A stretch of 64,000 nt of DNA from Parahoeflea alexandrii. Lineage in GTDB: Bacteria; Pseudomonadota; Alphaproteobacteria; Rhizobiales; Rhizobiaceae. The notes beneath the pieces were generated by a model. The model ran no database searches. It had not been told where the DNA came from and saw nothing but the letters and a program-made list of their open reading frames with translations. The stretch is taken from positions 310,001 through 374,000 of the forward strand of contig NZ_JAAAML010000002.1 in NCBI RefSeq assembly GCF_024105735.1. Direction: 5' to 3'. The position numbers were made by a program, and so were the translations under genes. Position 1 is the stretch's first letter. Every line of letters starts with the position of its first letter. Shown here piece by piece: positions 26,056 through 33,707 of this stretch.

Positions 26056-26493
26056 TCAGACCGGGATGCGGCCGCGCAGCGGTGACGACTTGATGATGGC
26101 GGTATTGGTCTCGGCCCGGTCATGAAACGGCAGCAGCACCGGATCCAGATCCGCAATCGAGCGCAACACCAGCCGGGTGACGAAACAATCATCGCCCGTC
26201 ACCTTGTCGCAATCGACAAAACCCGGCTCGTTCATGATCATGTCCTCGACGACATGCATGTTTCCCGGCCTTGGCTTGATCCTGACAATCGCCTGCAGCG
26301 GGTAGCCCAGCGCCTCGAGATCGAGATCCACGGTAAAGCGCGATATGATGCCGTTCGCCTCCAGCCGACGCATCCGGTCGCCCGTCGATGGGCCGGATAA
26401 CCCGACCCTCTTCGACAATTCACTGACTGGCATGCGGGCATCTTCACGCAGCAGCCTGACAATCAGCCGGTCTTTCTCATCCATTTTCATCAT
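26056..26493 (-). CDS. Lrp/AsnC family transcriptional regulator
   Basis: A 145-residue feast/famine regulator. The N-terminal helix-turn-helix is MDEKDRLIVRLLREDARMPV to LEANGIISRFTVDL, and the C-terminal RAM/effector domain runs ALGYPLQAIVRIKPRPGNMHVVEDMIMNEPGFVDCDKVTGDDCFVTRL. It is divergent from the PhzF-like gene, with a palindrome in the 136-base gap, so it probably regulates that gene and itself. GGAGA precedes the ATG pair at 26490-26493. Confidence 0.9.
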   Translation of the reverse strand: MMKMDEKDRLIVRLLREDARMPVSELSKRVGLSGPSTGDRMRRLEANGIISRFTVDLDLEALGYPLQAIVRIKPRPGNMHVVEDMIMNEPGFVDCDKVTGDDCFVTRLVLRSIADLDPVLLPFHDRAETNTAIIKSSPLRGRIPV

Positions 26494-26544
26494 GAAGGCT
26501 ATCTCCAGGTGCAACCAAATTCCTGAAGGCAATTCGATCACTTT

Positions 26545-26563
26545 GCCTTGTCACGTGCAAGGC
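26545..26563. promoter_or_regulatory. Palindrome in Lrp/PhzF divergent region
   Basis: GCCTTG and CAAGGC (6-base arms) flank TCACGTG, in the region between the divergent Lrp-type and PhzF-like genes. This is the kind of dyad Lrp proteins bind, so I propose an operator. Confidence 0.45.
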
Positions 26564-26629
26564 CAGAACAAGATCCACACGCTATTCTGCCGGAAATCGA
26601 GCGCACACTTGAACGCAAAGGAAGACACC

Positions 26630-27472
26630 ATGACCGTGCAACGAATTGCCGCCTTCTCCGATGCCGGCGAGGGTGGAAACCCCGCCGGGATAGTGATTTC
26701 GGATCAATTCCCTTCAGAATCCGAAATGCGCCGCATTGCAGCCGAAGTGGGTTACTCGGAGACTGCCTTCGCCATTCCAAACGGGGCAGCGGGCGCCTGG
26801 CGGGTGCGCTATTTCTCCCCGGAATCGGAGGTGCCGTTCTGCGGGCACGCGACAATTGCGCTGGGAGCAGCGCTCGCAAGACACGCCGGCGACGGCCGCT
26901 ACGGCCTCAGCCTCAATGACGCCGAGATTGCCGTAGAAGCCAGGGCCACGGGATCGGGATACAGCGCCGCACTGCAGTCGCCGTCGACACGCAGTACGCC
27001 GGCCGATCCCGCGCTTGTCGACAAGGCCCTCTCGCTTTTCGCCTACCAGGCCGGCCAGCTCGACCCCGCGCTTCCGCCAGCCCAAATCCATGCCGGCGCC
27101 GATCACCTTGTCCTCGCACTCAAGAGTCGTGCCGATCTCGCCGCCATGAGCTACAACCTCGATGCCGGTCGCGCGCTGATGCGCGAACACGGGCTCGTCA
27201 CCATCATGCTTGTCCATGTCCGCGCTAGCACCGCCTTCGACGTCCGCAACGCCTTTGCCTCGGGCGGGGTTCTCGAGGATCCGGCAACCGGCGCCGCTGC
27301 CGCAGCATTTGCTGGCTATCTGCGCGATCTCGGCTGGCCGCACCAAAACCGCATCCGGATTACCCAAGGAGAGGACATGGGTGCACGATCAGTGATCGAA
27401 GCGGAATTCAGCGATGAACCGGGCAGCTCGATCCGGGTCTCGGGCGACACCCGCGATATGACATACCCCTGA
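26630..27472 (+). CDS. PhzF family isomerase/epimerase-like protein
   Basis: A 280-residue protein of the DapF-fold PhzF family. It contains VQRIAAFSDAGEGGNPAGIVI at the N-terminus, the catalytic Glu in VGYSETAFAI, the PFCGHATIALGAAL loop and, in the second half, GVLEDPATGAAAAAFAGYL. PhzF proteins isomerise small metabolites; most members, including this one without phenazine neighbours, have no defined substrate. AAAGGAAG at 26617-26624 precedes the ATG. Its divergent Lrp regulator suggests amino-acid-linked metabolism. Confidence 0.88.
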   Translation: MTVQRIAAFSDAGEGGNPAGIVISDQFPSESEMRRIAAEVGYSETAFAIPNGAAGAWRVRYFSPESEVPFCGHATIALGAALARHAGDGRYGLSLNDAEIAVEARATGSGYSAALQSPSTRSTPADPALVDKALSLFAYQAGQLDPALPPAQIHAGADHLVLALKSRADLAAMSYNLDAGRALMREHGLVTIMLVHVRASTAFDVRNAFASGGVLEDPATGAAAAAFAGYLRDLGWPHQNRIRITQGEDMGARSVIEAEFSDEPGSSIRVSGDTRDMTYP

Positions 27473-27749
27473 TTTAGACCTCGGTTGCTCTATTCTGCGA
27501 CTGGCCACAACGGTCCGATTGTGCCTGCGGCGTTCAAGGGCCGGAGCTGCAAGGAGGCCGTTCCTGGCGGTACGAAACTCCCGACTGCGATGGAATTGAC
27601 ATTTCACCGCACTTGCATCAAAACACCGCCACCATGCGCACCACGATCAAAACCAAAACCACGATCTGACCCGTTCCGCCCCTCACTCTCCCCGGGGCGG
27701 GAAGAGTGGCGCTTGACCGCTAACAAGGGGAGAGAGGAGCACGGGAACC

Positions 27750-28781
27750 ATGGGTTTCAAAATCGCAATCGCCGGGGCGACGGGCAATGTCGGCCGCGAA
27801 ATGCTCAACATTCTTGCAGAGCGCGCCTTCCCTGTCAGCGAAGTCGTAGCCCTTGCCTCGAGCCGTTCGGTCGGCACCGAGGTCTCGTTTGGCGACAAGA
27901 CCCTGAAGGTCAAGAATCTCGAGACCTATGACTTCTCCGACACCGATCTCTGCCTGATGTCGGCTGGCGGCACCGTCAGCAAGAAATGGTCGCCGAAGAT
28001 CGGTGCGCAGGGCTGCGTCGTCATCGACAACTCCTCGGCCTGGCGCTACGACGCCGATGTGCCGCTGATCGTGCCCGAAGTGAACCCGGACGCAATTTCC
28101 GGCTACACCAAGCGCAACATCATCGCCAATCCGAACTGCTCGACCGCGCAGCTTGTCGTCGCACTGAAGCCGCTGCATGACCATGCGAAGATCAAGCGCC
28201 TGGTGGTGTCGACCTACCAATCGGTCTCCGGCGCCGGCAAGGATGGCATGGACGAGCTGTTCAACCAGACCCGCGCTGTCTTCGTCGCCGACCCGATCAC
28301 CAGCCAGAAGTTCACCAAGCGCATCGCCTTCAACGTGATCCCGCACATCGACGACTTCATGGAAGACGGCTACACCAAGGAAGAGTGGAAGGTGCTGGCC
28401 GAAACCAAGAAGATGCTTGATCCGAAGATCAAGGTTACCTGCACCGCCGTGCGGGTCCCGGTCTTCATCGGTCATTCGGAATCGGTCAATATCGAGTTCG
28501 AGAACGAGATCAGCGCCGAAGAAGCCCGCAACATCCTTCGCGATGCGCCCGGCTGCCAGGTCATCGACAAGCACGAGGACGGCGGCTACATCACACCTTA
28601 CGAATGCGCCGGTGAAGATGCGACCTTCATCTCCCGCATCCGCGAGGACGCGACCGTGGAGAACGGCCTGAACATGTGGGTGGTGTCGGACAACCTGCGA
28701 AAGGGCGCCGCACTCAATACCATCCAGATCGCCGAGTTGCTGATCAATCGCCGCCTGATCAATCCGCGCGCAGCAGCCTGA
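27750..28781 (+). CDS. asd: Aspartate-semialdehyde dehydrogenase
   Basis: A 343-residue NADPH enzyme making aspartate semialdehyde for lysine, methionine, threonine and diaminopimelate. Motifs: FKIAIAGATGNVGREML (NADP site), VIDNSSAWRYDADVPLIVPEVN, the nucleophile Cys in NPNCSTAQLVVALKPL, VSTYQSVSGAGKDGMDEL and the catalytic His in VPVFIGHSESVNIEF. The ATG follows GGAGAGAGGAGCACGGG. A GC-rich dyad (CCGCCCC/GGGGCGG) about 60 bases upstream could be a leader hairpin. A strong terminator follows. Confidence 0.97.
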   Translation: MGFKIAIAGATGNVGREMLNILAERAFPVSEVVALASSRSVGTEVSFGDKTLKVKNLETYDFSDTDLCLMSAGGTVSKKWSPKIGAQGCVVIDNSSAWRYDADVPLIVPEVNPDAISGYTKRNIIANPNCSTAQLVVALKPLHDHAKIKRLVVSTYQSVSGAGKDGMDELFNQTRAVFVADPITSQKFTKRIAFNVIPHIDDFMEDGYTKEEWKVLAETKKMLDPKIKVTCTAVRVPVFIGHSESVNIEFENEISAEEARNILRDAPGCQVIDKHEDGGYITPYECAGEDATFISRIREDATVENGLNMWVVSDNLRKGAALNTIQIAELLINRRLINPRAAA

Positions 28782-28805
28782 TCCACAGCACCGCATCAGA
28801 CCCCG

Positions 28806-28839
28806 AACCCCGCGATTGCGCAACAATCGCGGGGTTTTT
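28806..28839 (+). terminator. Rho-independent terminator of asd
   Basis: AACCCCGCGATTG pairs with CAATCGCGGGGTT (13 base pairs) around a five-base loop and runs into TTTTT, 25 bases after asd. Confidence 0.9.
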
Positions 28840-28924
28840 GGTTGGTCGACAGCCCGTGACTTTTCCCCGAATCGCTGGCAAAGTCCGCACCAGACCGGTT
28901 TCACGTGGGCAGGGGTTACAACGC

Positions 28925-29746
28925 ATGGACGACAAGTTTCACAAAATGAAGGCCTGGGGTATCGCGTTCATCATCACGGCCGGCCTCAGCGGGCCCGCGC
29001 AAGCTGCAACATGCGGCAACACCTCCGCCGGGTTCCCTGCCTGGATCGAACAGTTCAAGAAGGAAGCCGCCAGGGCCGGAATTTCCGATCGAACTCTCAA
29101 CAGCGCCTTCAAGAATGTCCGCTACGCCACCAAGACGATTTCGCTCGACCGCAACCAGCGAAGCTTCAAGCTGTCATTCGAGCAGTTCATGCAAAAACGC
29201 GGCGCGCCCACCATCGTTTCCAGGGGCAAGAAACTCAAGCAGCAGTATTCGAGGCTGTTCTCCGCGATCGAGAGGAAATACGGCGTTCCTGCAGGGCCGT
29301 TGATCGCGATCTGGGGCATGGAATCCGGGTTTGGCCGCTTCACCGGCAATCAGCACACCATGTCGGCCGTCGCCACCCTGGCCTATGACTGCCGCCGCTC
29401 GGCCTTTTTCACCGAGCAGCTCTATGCCCAATTGCAACTGATCCAGAAAGGCTGGATTTCGCCTGATTTCAAGGGCGCCGCTCATGGCGAAATCGGCCAG
29501 ACCCAGTTTCTGCCGGCCAACGTCATCCGTTTTGGCGTCAATGGCGACGGCAGCGGCGGCATCAATCTGGGAACTCCTGCGGACGCCCTTGCCTCGACCG
29601 CAAATTTTCTGCGCGGCCATGGCTGGCGCGCAGGCGCAGGCTACCAGCCGGGGGAACCGAATTTCCGCGCCATCCAGGGCTGGAATGCGGCGGGTGTGTA
29701 CCAGAAAGCCATCGCGAGCATCGGCGCTGAAATCGATGGTGGCTGA
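28925..29746 (+). CDS. Lytic murein transglycosylase (MltB family)
   Basis: A 273-residue exported transglycosylase. After a signal peptide (KAWGIAFIITAGLSGPAQA, residues 9-27) comes FPAWIEQFKKEAARAGISDRTL, the substrate region SLDRNQRSFKLSFEQFM, the catalytic Glu in LIAIWGMESGFGRFTG, and AHGEIGQTQFLPANVIRFG. It lacks the C-terminal peptidoglycan-binding domain seen in longer relatives, and has no lipobox, so it is likely soluble in the periplasm. Cleaves glycan strands to 1,6-anhydromuropeptides. Confidence 0.92.
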   Translation: MDDKFHKMKAWGIAFIITAGLSGPAQAATCGNTSAGFPAWIEQFKKEAARAGISDRTLNSAFKNVRYATKTISLDRNQRSFKLSFEQFMQKRGAPTIVSRGKKLKQQYSRLFSAIERKYGVPAGPLIAIWGMESGFGRFTGNQHTMSAVATLAYDCRRSAFFTEQLYAQLQLIQKGWISPDFKGAAHGEIGQTQFLPANVIRFGVNGDGSGGINLGTPADALASTANFLRGHGWRAGAGYQPGEPNFRAIQGWNAAGVYQKAIASIGAEIDGG

Positions 29747-29749
29747 AAC

Positions 29750-30172
29750 CTAGAAGTTTTCACAGCTTTCGCCGACCGTGGTCTGCACGCTGCTGACAAT
29801 CTTGGTGCCGCGAAACCCGAAGACTTCACGGATCATCATCTCGTTCTCGGGAAACTGGTAGCACACCAGCACCGAGGCCGTGGTGGCGCTGGCCTCCGCG
29901 CCCTCTTCGAGCTGCCAGGCCAGATTTGCGTTCTCCACCGCCTCTTCCCACTCATCAAGCGCCTCGATGAATTCGGCTTTCGTCTGGGTCACGCCGAGGT
30001 CTTCAAGCGAGATGACAGCGTCATCGGCCAGAAGATCGGCAATGGCGAGGCGGTTGACGTCGAACAACGCCGTATACCAGCGATCAAGCAGAGAGTTTTG
30101 CGCCACCGCCGAAGAAACCGGCAGCAGCAGTCCGAGCACCAGCAATAATATCAAAGATCGTGCCGCAATCAT
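29750..30172 (-). CDS. Exported NTF2-like small protein
   Basis: A 140-residue protein with a clear signal peptide (hydrophobic LILLLVLGLLLPVSSAVAQ) and a mature part starting LLDRWYTALFDVNRLAIADLLADDAVI, which resembles the helix-rich start of NTF2/SnoaL-like proteins. Two Cys (VCYQF and GESCENF) could form a disulfide. I do not assign a function. GGGAG six bases upstream supports the ATG at 30172. Convergent with the transglycosylase gene. Confidence 0.7.
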   Translation of the reverse strand: MIAARSLILLLVLGLLLPVSSAVAQNSLLDRWYTALFDVNRLAIADLLADDAVISLEDLGVTQTKAEFIEALDEWEEAVENANLAWQLEEGAEASATTASVLVCYQFPENEMMIREVFGFRGTKIVSSVQTTVGESCENF

Positions 30173-30244
30173 CGCAGGCTCCCAAAGTCCGGGCGCGTTG
30201 TTCAACGCTCAAGAGCTTATGGAACCGGACTGAGGCCCTCAATG

Positions 30245-30895
30245 TCAAGCCAAGGCGGGTTCAGGCCTGAAGAAATCGCCGGTCCTGGGATCCATAACCC
30301 AGAGTTCGCCGCTTGAAATATCGAACCAGGCACCGTTGATCGCCATCTTGCCCCGGTCTTCGAGAATCTTCACGCAGGGGAAGGAGCGCAGGTTCGCGAT
30401 CGAATTGCGGATGGAGATCCGCTCCAGCGCCACCTGTCGTTCGCCGCTCGTCAGCAACTGGCTGTCCTGGATCTGCTGGGCTGCCGGCTTGAGCAGCCCC
30501 ATCCATTGTCCGATGAAGTCCCCGGGCGAGAGCGGTGCCGCATTGGGATCGAGTGCGGCCTTGATGCCGCCGCAACGGCCATGTCCCATCACCACGATCT
30601 GGCGGATCTTGAGTGACTGTACGGCAAATTCGAGCGCCGCGGAGGTGGCGTGATAATTGCTGTCCGGTGCGTAGGGCGGCACCAGATTGGCCACATTGCG
30701 CACCACGAACAGTTCGCCGGGACCGCAGTCGAAGATGGTTTCAGGCGCCGCGCGGGAATCGCAACAGGCGATTACCAGCGTGTGCGGCTCCTGACCGGTC
30801 TCGGCAAGATCGCGATAGCGCTGGCGCTCGGCCGAATAGCGACCGCTCATGAATGTCTGATAGCCTTCAAGCAGGCGGACCGGAAATGACGACAT
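30245..30895 (-). CDS. Beta-class carbonic anhydrase
   Basis: A 216-residue zinc enzyme interconverting CO2 and bicarbonate. The zinc ligands and catalytic dyad are in VIACCDSRAAPETIFDCGPGELFVVRNVANLVPPY (Cys, Asp-Arg pair) and IVVMGHGRCGGIKAAL (His, Cys). C-terminal blocks include ISSGELWVMDPRTGDF. The ATG at 30895 is preferred; GAAGG lies one base upstream, so the ATG at 30907 is an alternative. Confidence 0.93.
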   Translation of the reverse strand: MSSFPVRLLEGYQTFMSGRYSAERQRYRDLAETGQEPHTLVIACCDSRAAPETIFDCGPGELFVVRNVANLVPPYAPDSNYHATSAALEFAVQSLKIRQIVVMGHGRCGGIKAALDPNAAPLSPGDFIGQWMGLLKPAAQQIQDSQLLTSGERQVALERISIRNSIANLRSFPCVKILEDRGKMAINGAWFDISSGELWVMDPRTGDFFRPEPALA

Positions 30896-31039
30896 GCCTT
30901 CGCACATAAACGGGCGGACGGCGAAGATCAATCAACCATTTGAGCAACCAGCAACTGATCGGTACCGCAATCCAGCTCTGTCGATCGGGTTCAGGCTGGC
31001 GATTTGGGTTGGGAGACAACCGGCAGACCGGCTTGCGGA

Positions 31040-31786
31040 TCAGCCGTGAATTGCGATCAGGATTCCGTACCGGTCCCGTTTCGGGTCGGCGGGAAACCGG
31101 CTCGTGAGCCCCATGGCATGTCTGCCGGCCATCACGAGATTGACGCTCGCATCGACGAGATCATCCATGGCGGCACCACGCGGCGGACCCGCCGCAAAGA
31201 TACCGCGGTCAATGCCGTGGGATGCGAGCAGGTCGACCCGTTCGGCAATCCCGTCAGGATTGACCGAGCCACGGATCTTTTTCGGCGTCGTCATCGGTGC
31301 CATGTTGTTGAGCCGGCAAAAGGCAAACTCCGGATGGCATTCGATGACCCGATCGCGCAAGCCGGAATCCGCCTGCAGCAGCCGGTCGATCTCCCTGATC
31401 TTGCCGAAGAGATAGAATGCCTGCTTGGAGACCTTCTTCGCCGGATCGGAGCACTGCATCGCCAGCGCGCAAGCGTCACCATAGGTTTTTGCCTCCACCG
31501 CCGGACGCGCCGGAATCGAGAACACGCTCGATTGGCGCGCCCCCAGAAAAGGCCGGATTGCCTGTTCCGGACCGCGGCCTGGACCTTGGATCCTGTCGGG
31601 CAGGCCGATAGGCATGTCCACAGCGATTATGGCCGACGGCCCTGCTTCACTGACGAGGTCGGAAAAGCGCTCATGGATATGCACCTGCGGCCGTGTTTCG
31701 CCGGGCCTCAGGATCACGGCAATCCAGCCGGCCTTGCATCCATCAACGCCGACAAGCACGGTTTCGGACTGCGAATTTACGCTCAC
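31040..31786 (-). CDS. DUF429 domain protein
   Basis: A 248-residue protein. It begins VLVGVDGCKAGWIAVIL and has IAVDMPIGLPDR, RPFLGARQSSVFSIPAR and VIECHPEFAFCRLNNM, the DUF429 pattern, an RNase H-like fold with acidic residues at the would-be active site. No function is established. Its ATG overlaps the stop of the upstream pdxY gene by four bases, showing coupled translation. Confidence 0.85.
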   Translation of the reverse strand: MSVNSQSETVLVGVDGCKAGWIAVILRPGETRPQVHIHERFSDLVSEAGPSAIIAVDMPIGLPDRIQGPGRGPEQAIRPFLGARQSSVFSIPARPAVEAKTYGDACALAMQCSDPAKKVSKQAFYLFGKIREIDRLLQADSGLRDRVIECHPEFAFCRLNNMAPMTTPKKIRGSVNPDGIAERVDLLASHGIDRGIFAAGPPRGAAMDDLVDASVNLVMAGRHAMGLTSRFPADPKRDRYGILIAIHG

Positions 31787-32676
31787 GGCTTCTTGCGGCC
31801 CGCCATCGAAATAACCCTGCGCATGTTGACCATGGCCATCGGGGTCCTGAGGCTCTGGGCATCTGTTTCCAACGTCAGCTCGTCGGCGCCACGCCGCGCG
31901 GTCCTGGCGAGAATTTCAAACACCGATCCGGTCGCCATCTGCAGGGCTTTCTCCTCCGCCACCCCTTCCAGGAGCCGCGCCAGGAATGTTGCCGACATCA
32001 AATCTCCCAGCCCGTTGGGCGCGTTGGGGATGAGGCGGTGCTCGGCCATCACAGATTGGCCACCGCTGACCAAGAGGTTGCCCGTGCTGCCCGCCATCAT
32101 TGCCAGCGCAGAGGTGACCAGCACCCGGGCAGGCCCCAATGTTTCCGCCGCCGCCGTCATAGATGCGGAATCACCGATCGGCGCGCCGGACAACCAGGCA
32201 AGCTCATGCACGTTCGGCGTGGCGATATCGGCGATCGGAACAAGCTCCGATGCAATCGCCGTGGCAACCGCTTCGGGCACGTAGAGACCGCCGGTATCGC
32301 CGATGACCGGATCACACATGTAGAGTGCATCGGGATTTGCCCGACGCACGGCACCGACCAGGCGCGCCACGTCCGCCGCCTGCCCCGCATCTCCAAGATA
32401 CCCGCTGAGCACGCCCCCGACCTCGCCGAGCCAGGGTGAGCCGCACAGATCATCGATAAGGGCGGAAAAATCTGCACCCGGCGGAACGATCCTTGTCGCC
32501 CGGGAATGACCCGGATGCCACGGCAGAACGATAGTAGGGAGCGCCCAGACCGGAAAGCCCAACGTCTCCAGCGCGAAAACCGCGGCACGGTTGCCGACCG
32601 AGCCACGCACCACGTGGCTCGAAATCACGATGACTGAAGGATGAATATCGGGATTGCGCTGGCTGTCCGCACTCAT
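31783..32676 (-). CDS. pdxY: Pyridoxal kinase
   Basis: A 297-residue ribokinase-fold enzyme that phosphorylates pyridoxal in B6 salvage. Motifs: VIVISSHVVRGSVGNRAAVFALETLG, LPWHPGHSRATRIVPPG, YMCDPVIGDTGGLYVPEAVA, IATPNVHELAWLSG and the anion-hole/catalytic Asp in PNGLGDLMSATFLARLL. ATG at 32676. It overlaps the upstream small-protein gene by four bases and the downstream DUF429 gene by four bases. Confidence 0.9.
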   Translation of the reverse strand: MSADSQRNPDIHPSVIVISSHVVRGSVGNRAAVFALETLGFPVWALPTIVLPWHPGHSRATRIVPPGADFSALIDDLCGSPWLGEVGGVLSGYLGDAGQAADVARLVGAVRRANPDALYMCDPVIGDTGGLYVPEAVATAIASELVPIADIATPNVHELAWLSGAPIGDSASMTAAAETLGPARVLVTSALAMMAGSTGNLLVSGGQSVMAEHRLIPNAPNGLGDLMSATFLARLLEGVAEEKALQMATGSVFEILARTARRGADELTLETDAQSLRTPMAMVNMRRVISMAGRKKP

Positions 32677-32915
32677 GAAGTCACCTGGCCAACCATCCAC
32701 AACACCAGCCCGACAAACGCGAAAAGCGCCAGCCCGCGGGCGATCCGTGTTCCCCAGACCTCGACCTTGTCGCCTCCGTCGGCGTCCTTGGCTGTGAAAT
32801 GGTCTCGCACGTTGTTGGCCGCAGATTTCATCACCGGGGTCGCCGACAAACCGCCCTCTTCGCCAATCCGGTCCAGCGTGCGTTTTGCCTGGCGGACTGT
32901 TTCATCGTCTTTCAT
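32673..32915 (-). CDS. Small single-TM protein, unknown function
   Basis: An 80-residue protein with a charged N-terminal half (KDDETVRQAKRTLDRIGEEG) and a C-terminal membrane segment (GLALFAFVGLVLWMVGQVTS). No family is recognised, though similar small proteins occur in rhizobia. It overlaps pdxY by four bases, which supports it as a real first gene of the cluster. A GGGAG site precedes its ATG. Confidence 0.7.
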   Translation of the reverse strand: MKDDETVRQAKRTLDRIGEEGGLSATPVMKSAANNVRDHFTAKDADGGDKVEVWGTRIARGLALFAFVGLVLWMVGQVTS

Positions 32916-33031
32916 TTCATGATCTCCCGGCTGTTTGGCTCACTTGAACTCTGCCGCTCAGCCTCGTTGTGACGGTTTGTCCGTCCAGAACCACAAACCC
33001 GATCCGACGTCTCGGTACCGGCTTCGCCGGT

Positions 33032-33607
33032 TCAGCGGGCGAGTCCATGATACTCCGGATTTGGCCGCATGTCGGTAGCCGACGCCATCCGGTTGGTCAT
33101 GTTGAAGAATGACGCCACAGCCGAAATATCCCAGATGTCGCGGTCGGTAAAACCGGCATCGCGAAGCTTCTGCCTGTCCGCCTCGACGATCCGCGCCGGA
33201 TCCTCGGTGATCAGGGTGGCGAAATCAAGCATCGCACGCTGCTTCGGTTCAAGATCCGCCACCCGGTAATTCATCACCATCTGCTCGCCCAGAACCGGAT
33301 CTCCGGAAAGTTGCCGCACCGCGGCCCCGTGCGCCGTCAGGCAGTAGTAGCACTTGTTGACCGAGGAGACTGCGACGGCGATCAGTTCGCGCTCGAGCTT
33401 GCTCAGGCTGGATCCGGCGAGCATCAGGTCATTGTAGAAGGTGACGAACGCCTCGAGCTTCTCATTGTTGAACGCATAGGCCTTCAGCACGTTTGGCACC
33501 ATGCCGAGCTTGTCCTGGCATTTGGCGAAATATGCGGTCATGTCCGCGCTCAATGGTGTTTCCTGTTGCAGATCCAGAGCGGTCGCGGCTTCCTGCGGTG
33601 TTTTCAT
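33032..33607 (-). CDS. AhpD-like peroxidase-related protein
   Basis: A 191-residue alkylhydroperoxidase-like protein (AhpD/CMD fold). Its active-site motif is VSSVNKCYYCLTAHGAAVRQL, with the CxxC and downstream His that relay electrons to peroxide. Flanking blocks are LSKLERELIAVAV and RAMLDFATLITEDPARI. Divergent from the glutamate dehydrogenase gene across 100 bases with inverted repeats. Confidence 0.88.
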   Translation of the reverse strand: MKTPQEAATALDLQQETPLSADMTAYFAKCQDKLGMVPNVLKAYAFNNEKLEAFVTFYNDLMLAGSSLSKLERELIAVAVSSVNKCYYCLTAHGAAVRQLSGDPVLGEQMVMNYRVADLEPKQRAMLDFATLITEDPARIVEADRQKLRDAGFTDRDIWDISAVASFFNMTNRMASATDMRPNPEYHGLAR

Positions 33608-33628
33608 CCTAATTCCTCCAATATCTGT

Positions 33629-33685
33629 CTTTGGTCACGAAATCGTGTCGCTTTGACACACACTTCTGCTAGGATTCGACCAAAG
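33629..33685. repeat. Nested inverted repeats in AhpD-like/GDH divergent promoter region
   Basis: Outer arms CTTTGGTC (33629-33636) and GACCAAAG (33678-33685), an inner GTGTC-GCTTT-GACAC dyad (33645-33659), and CACGA-AA-TCGTG at 33637-33648 (overlapping the inner dyad). They lie between two divergent genes, so they are candidate operator sites. Confidence 0.4.
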
Positions 33686-33707
33686 ATCAAGTCTTGGAGG
33701 GAATGGA

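Noticed and set aside
28896-28912. GGTTTCACGTGGGCA, half of a parS-like sequence
   Set aside because: Only one arm matches; the other arm has no symmetry, so ParB binding is unlikely.
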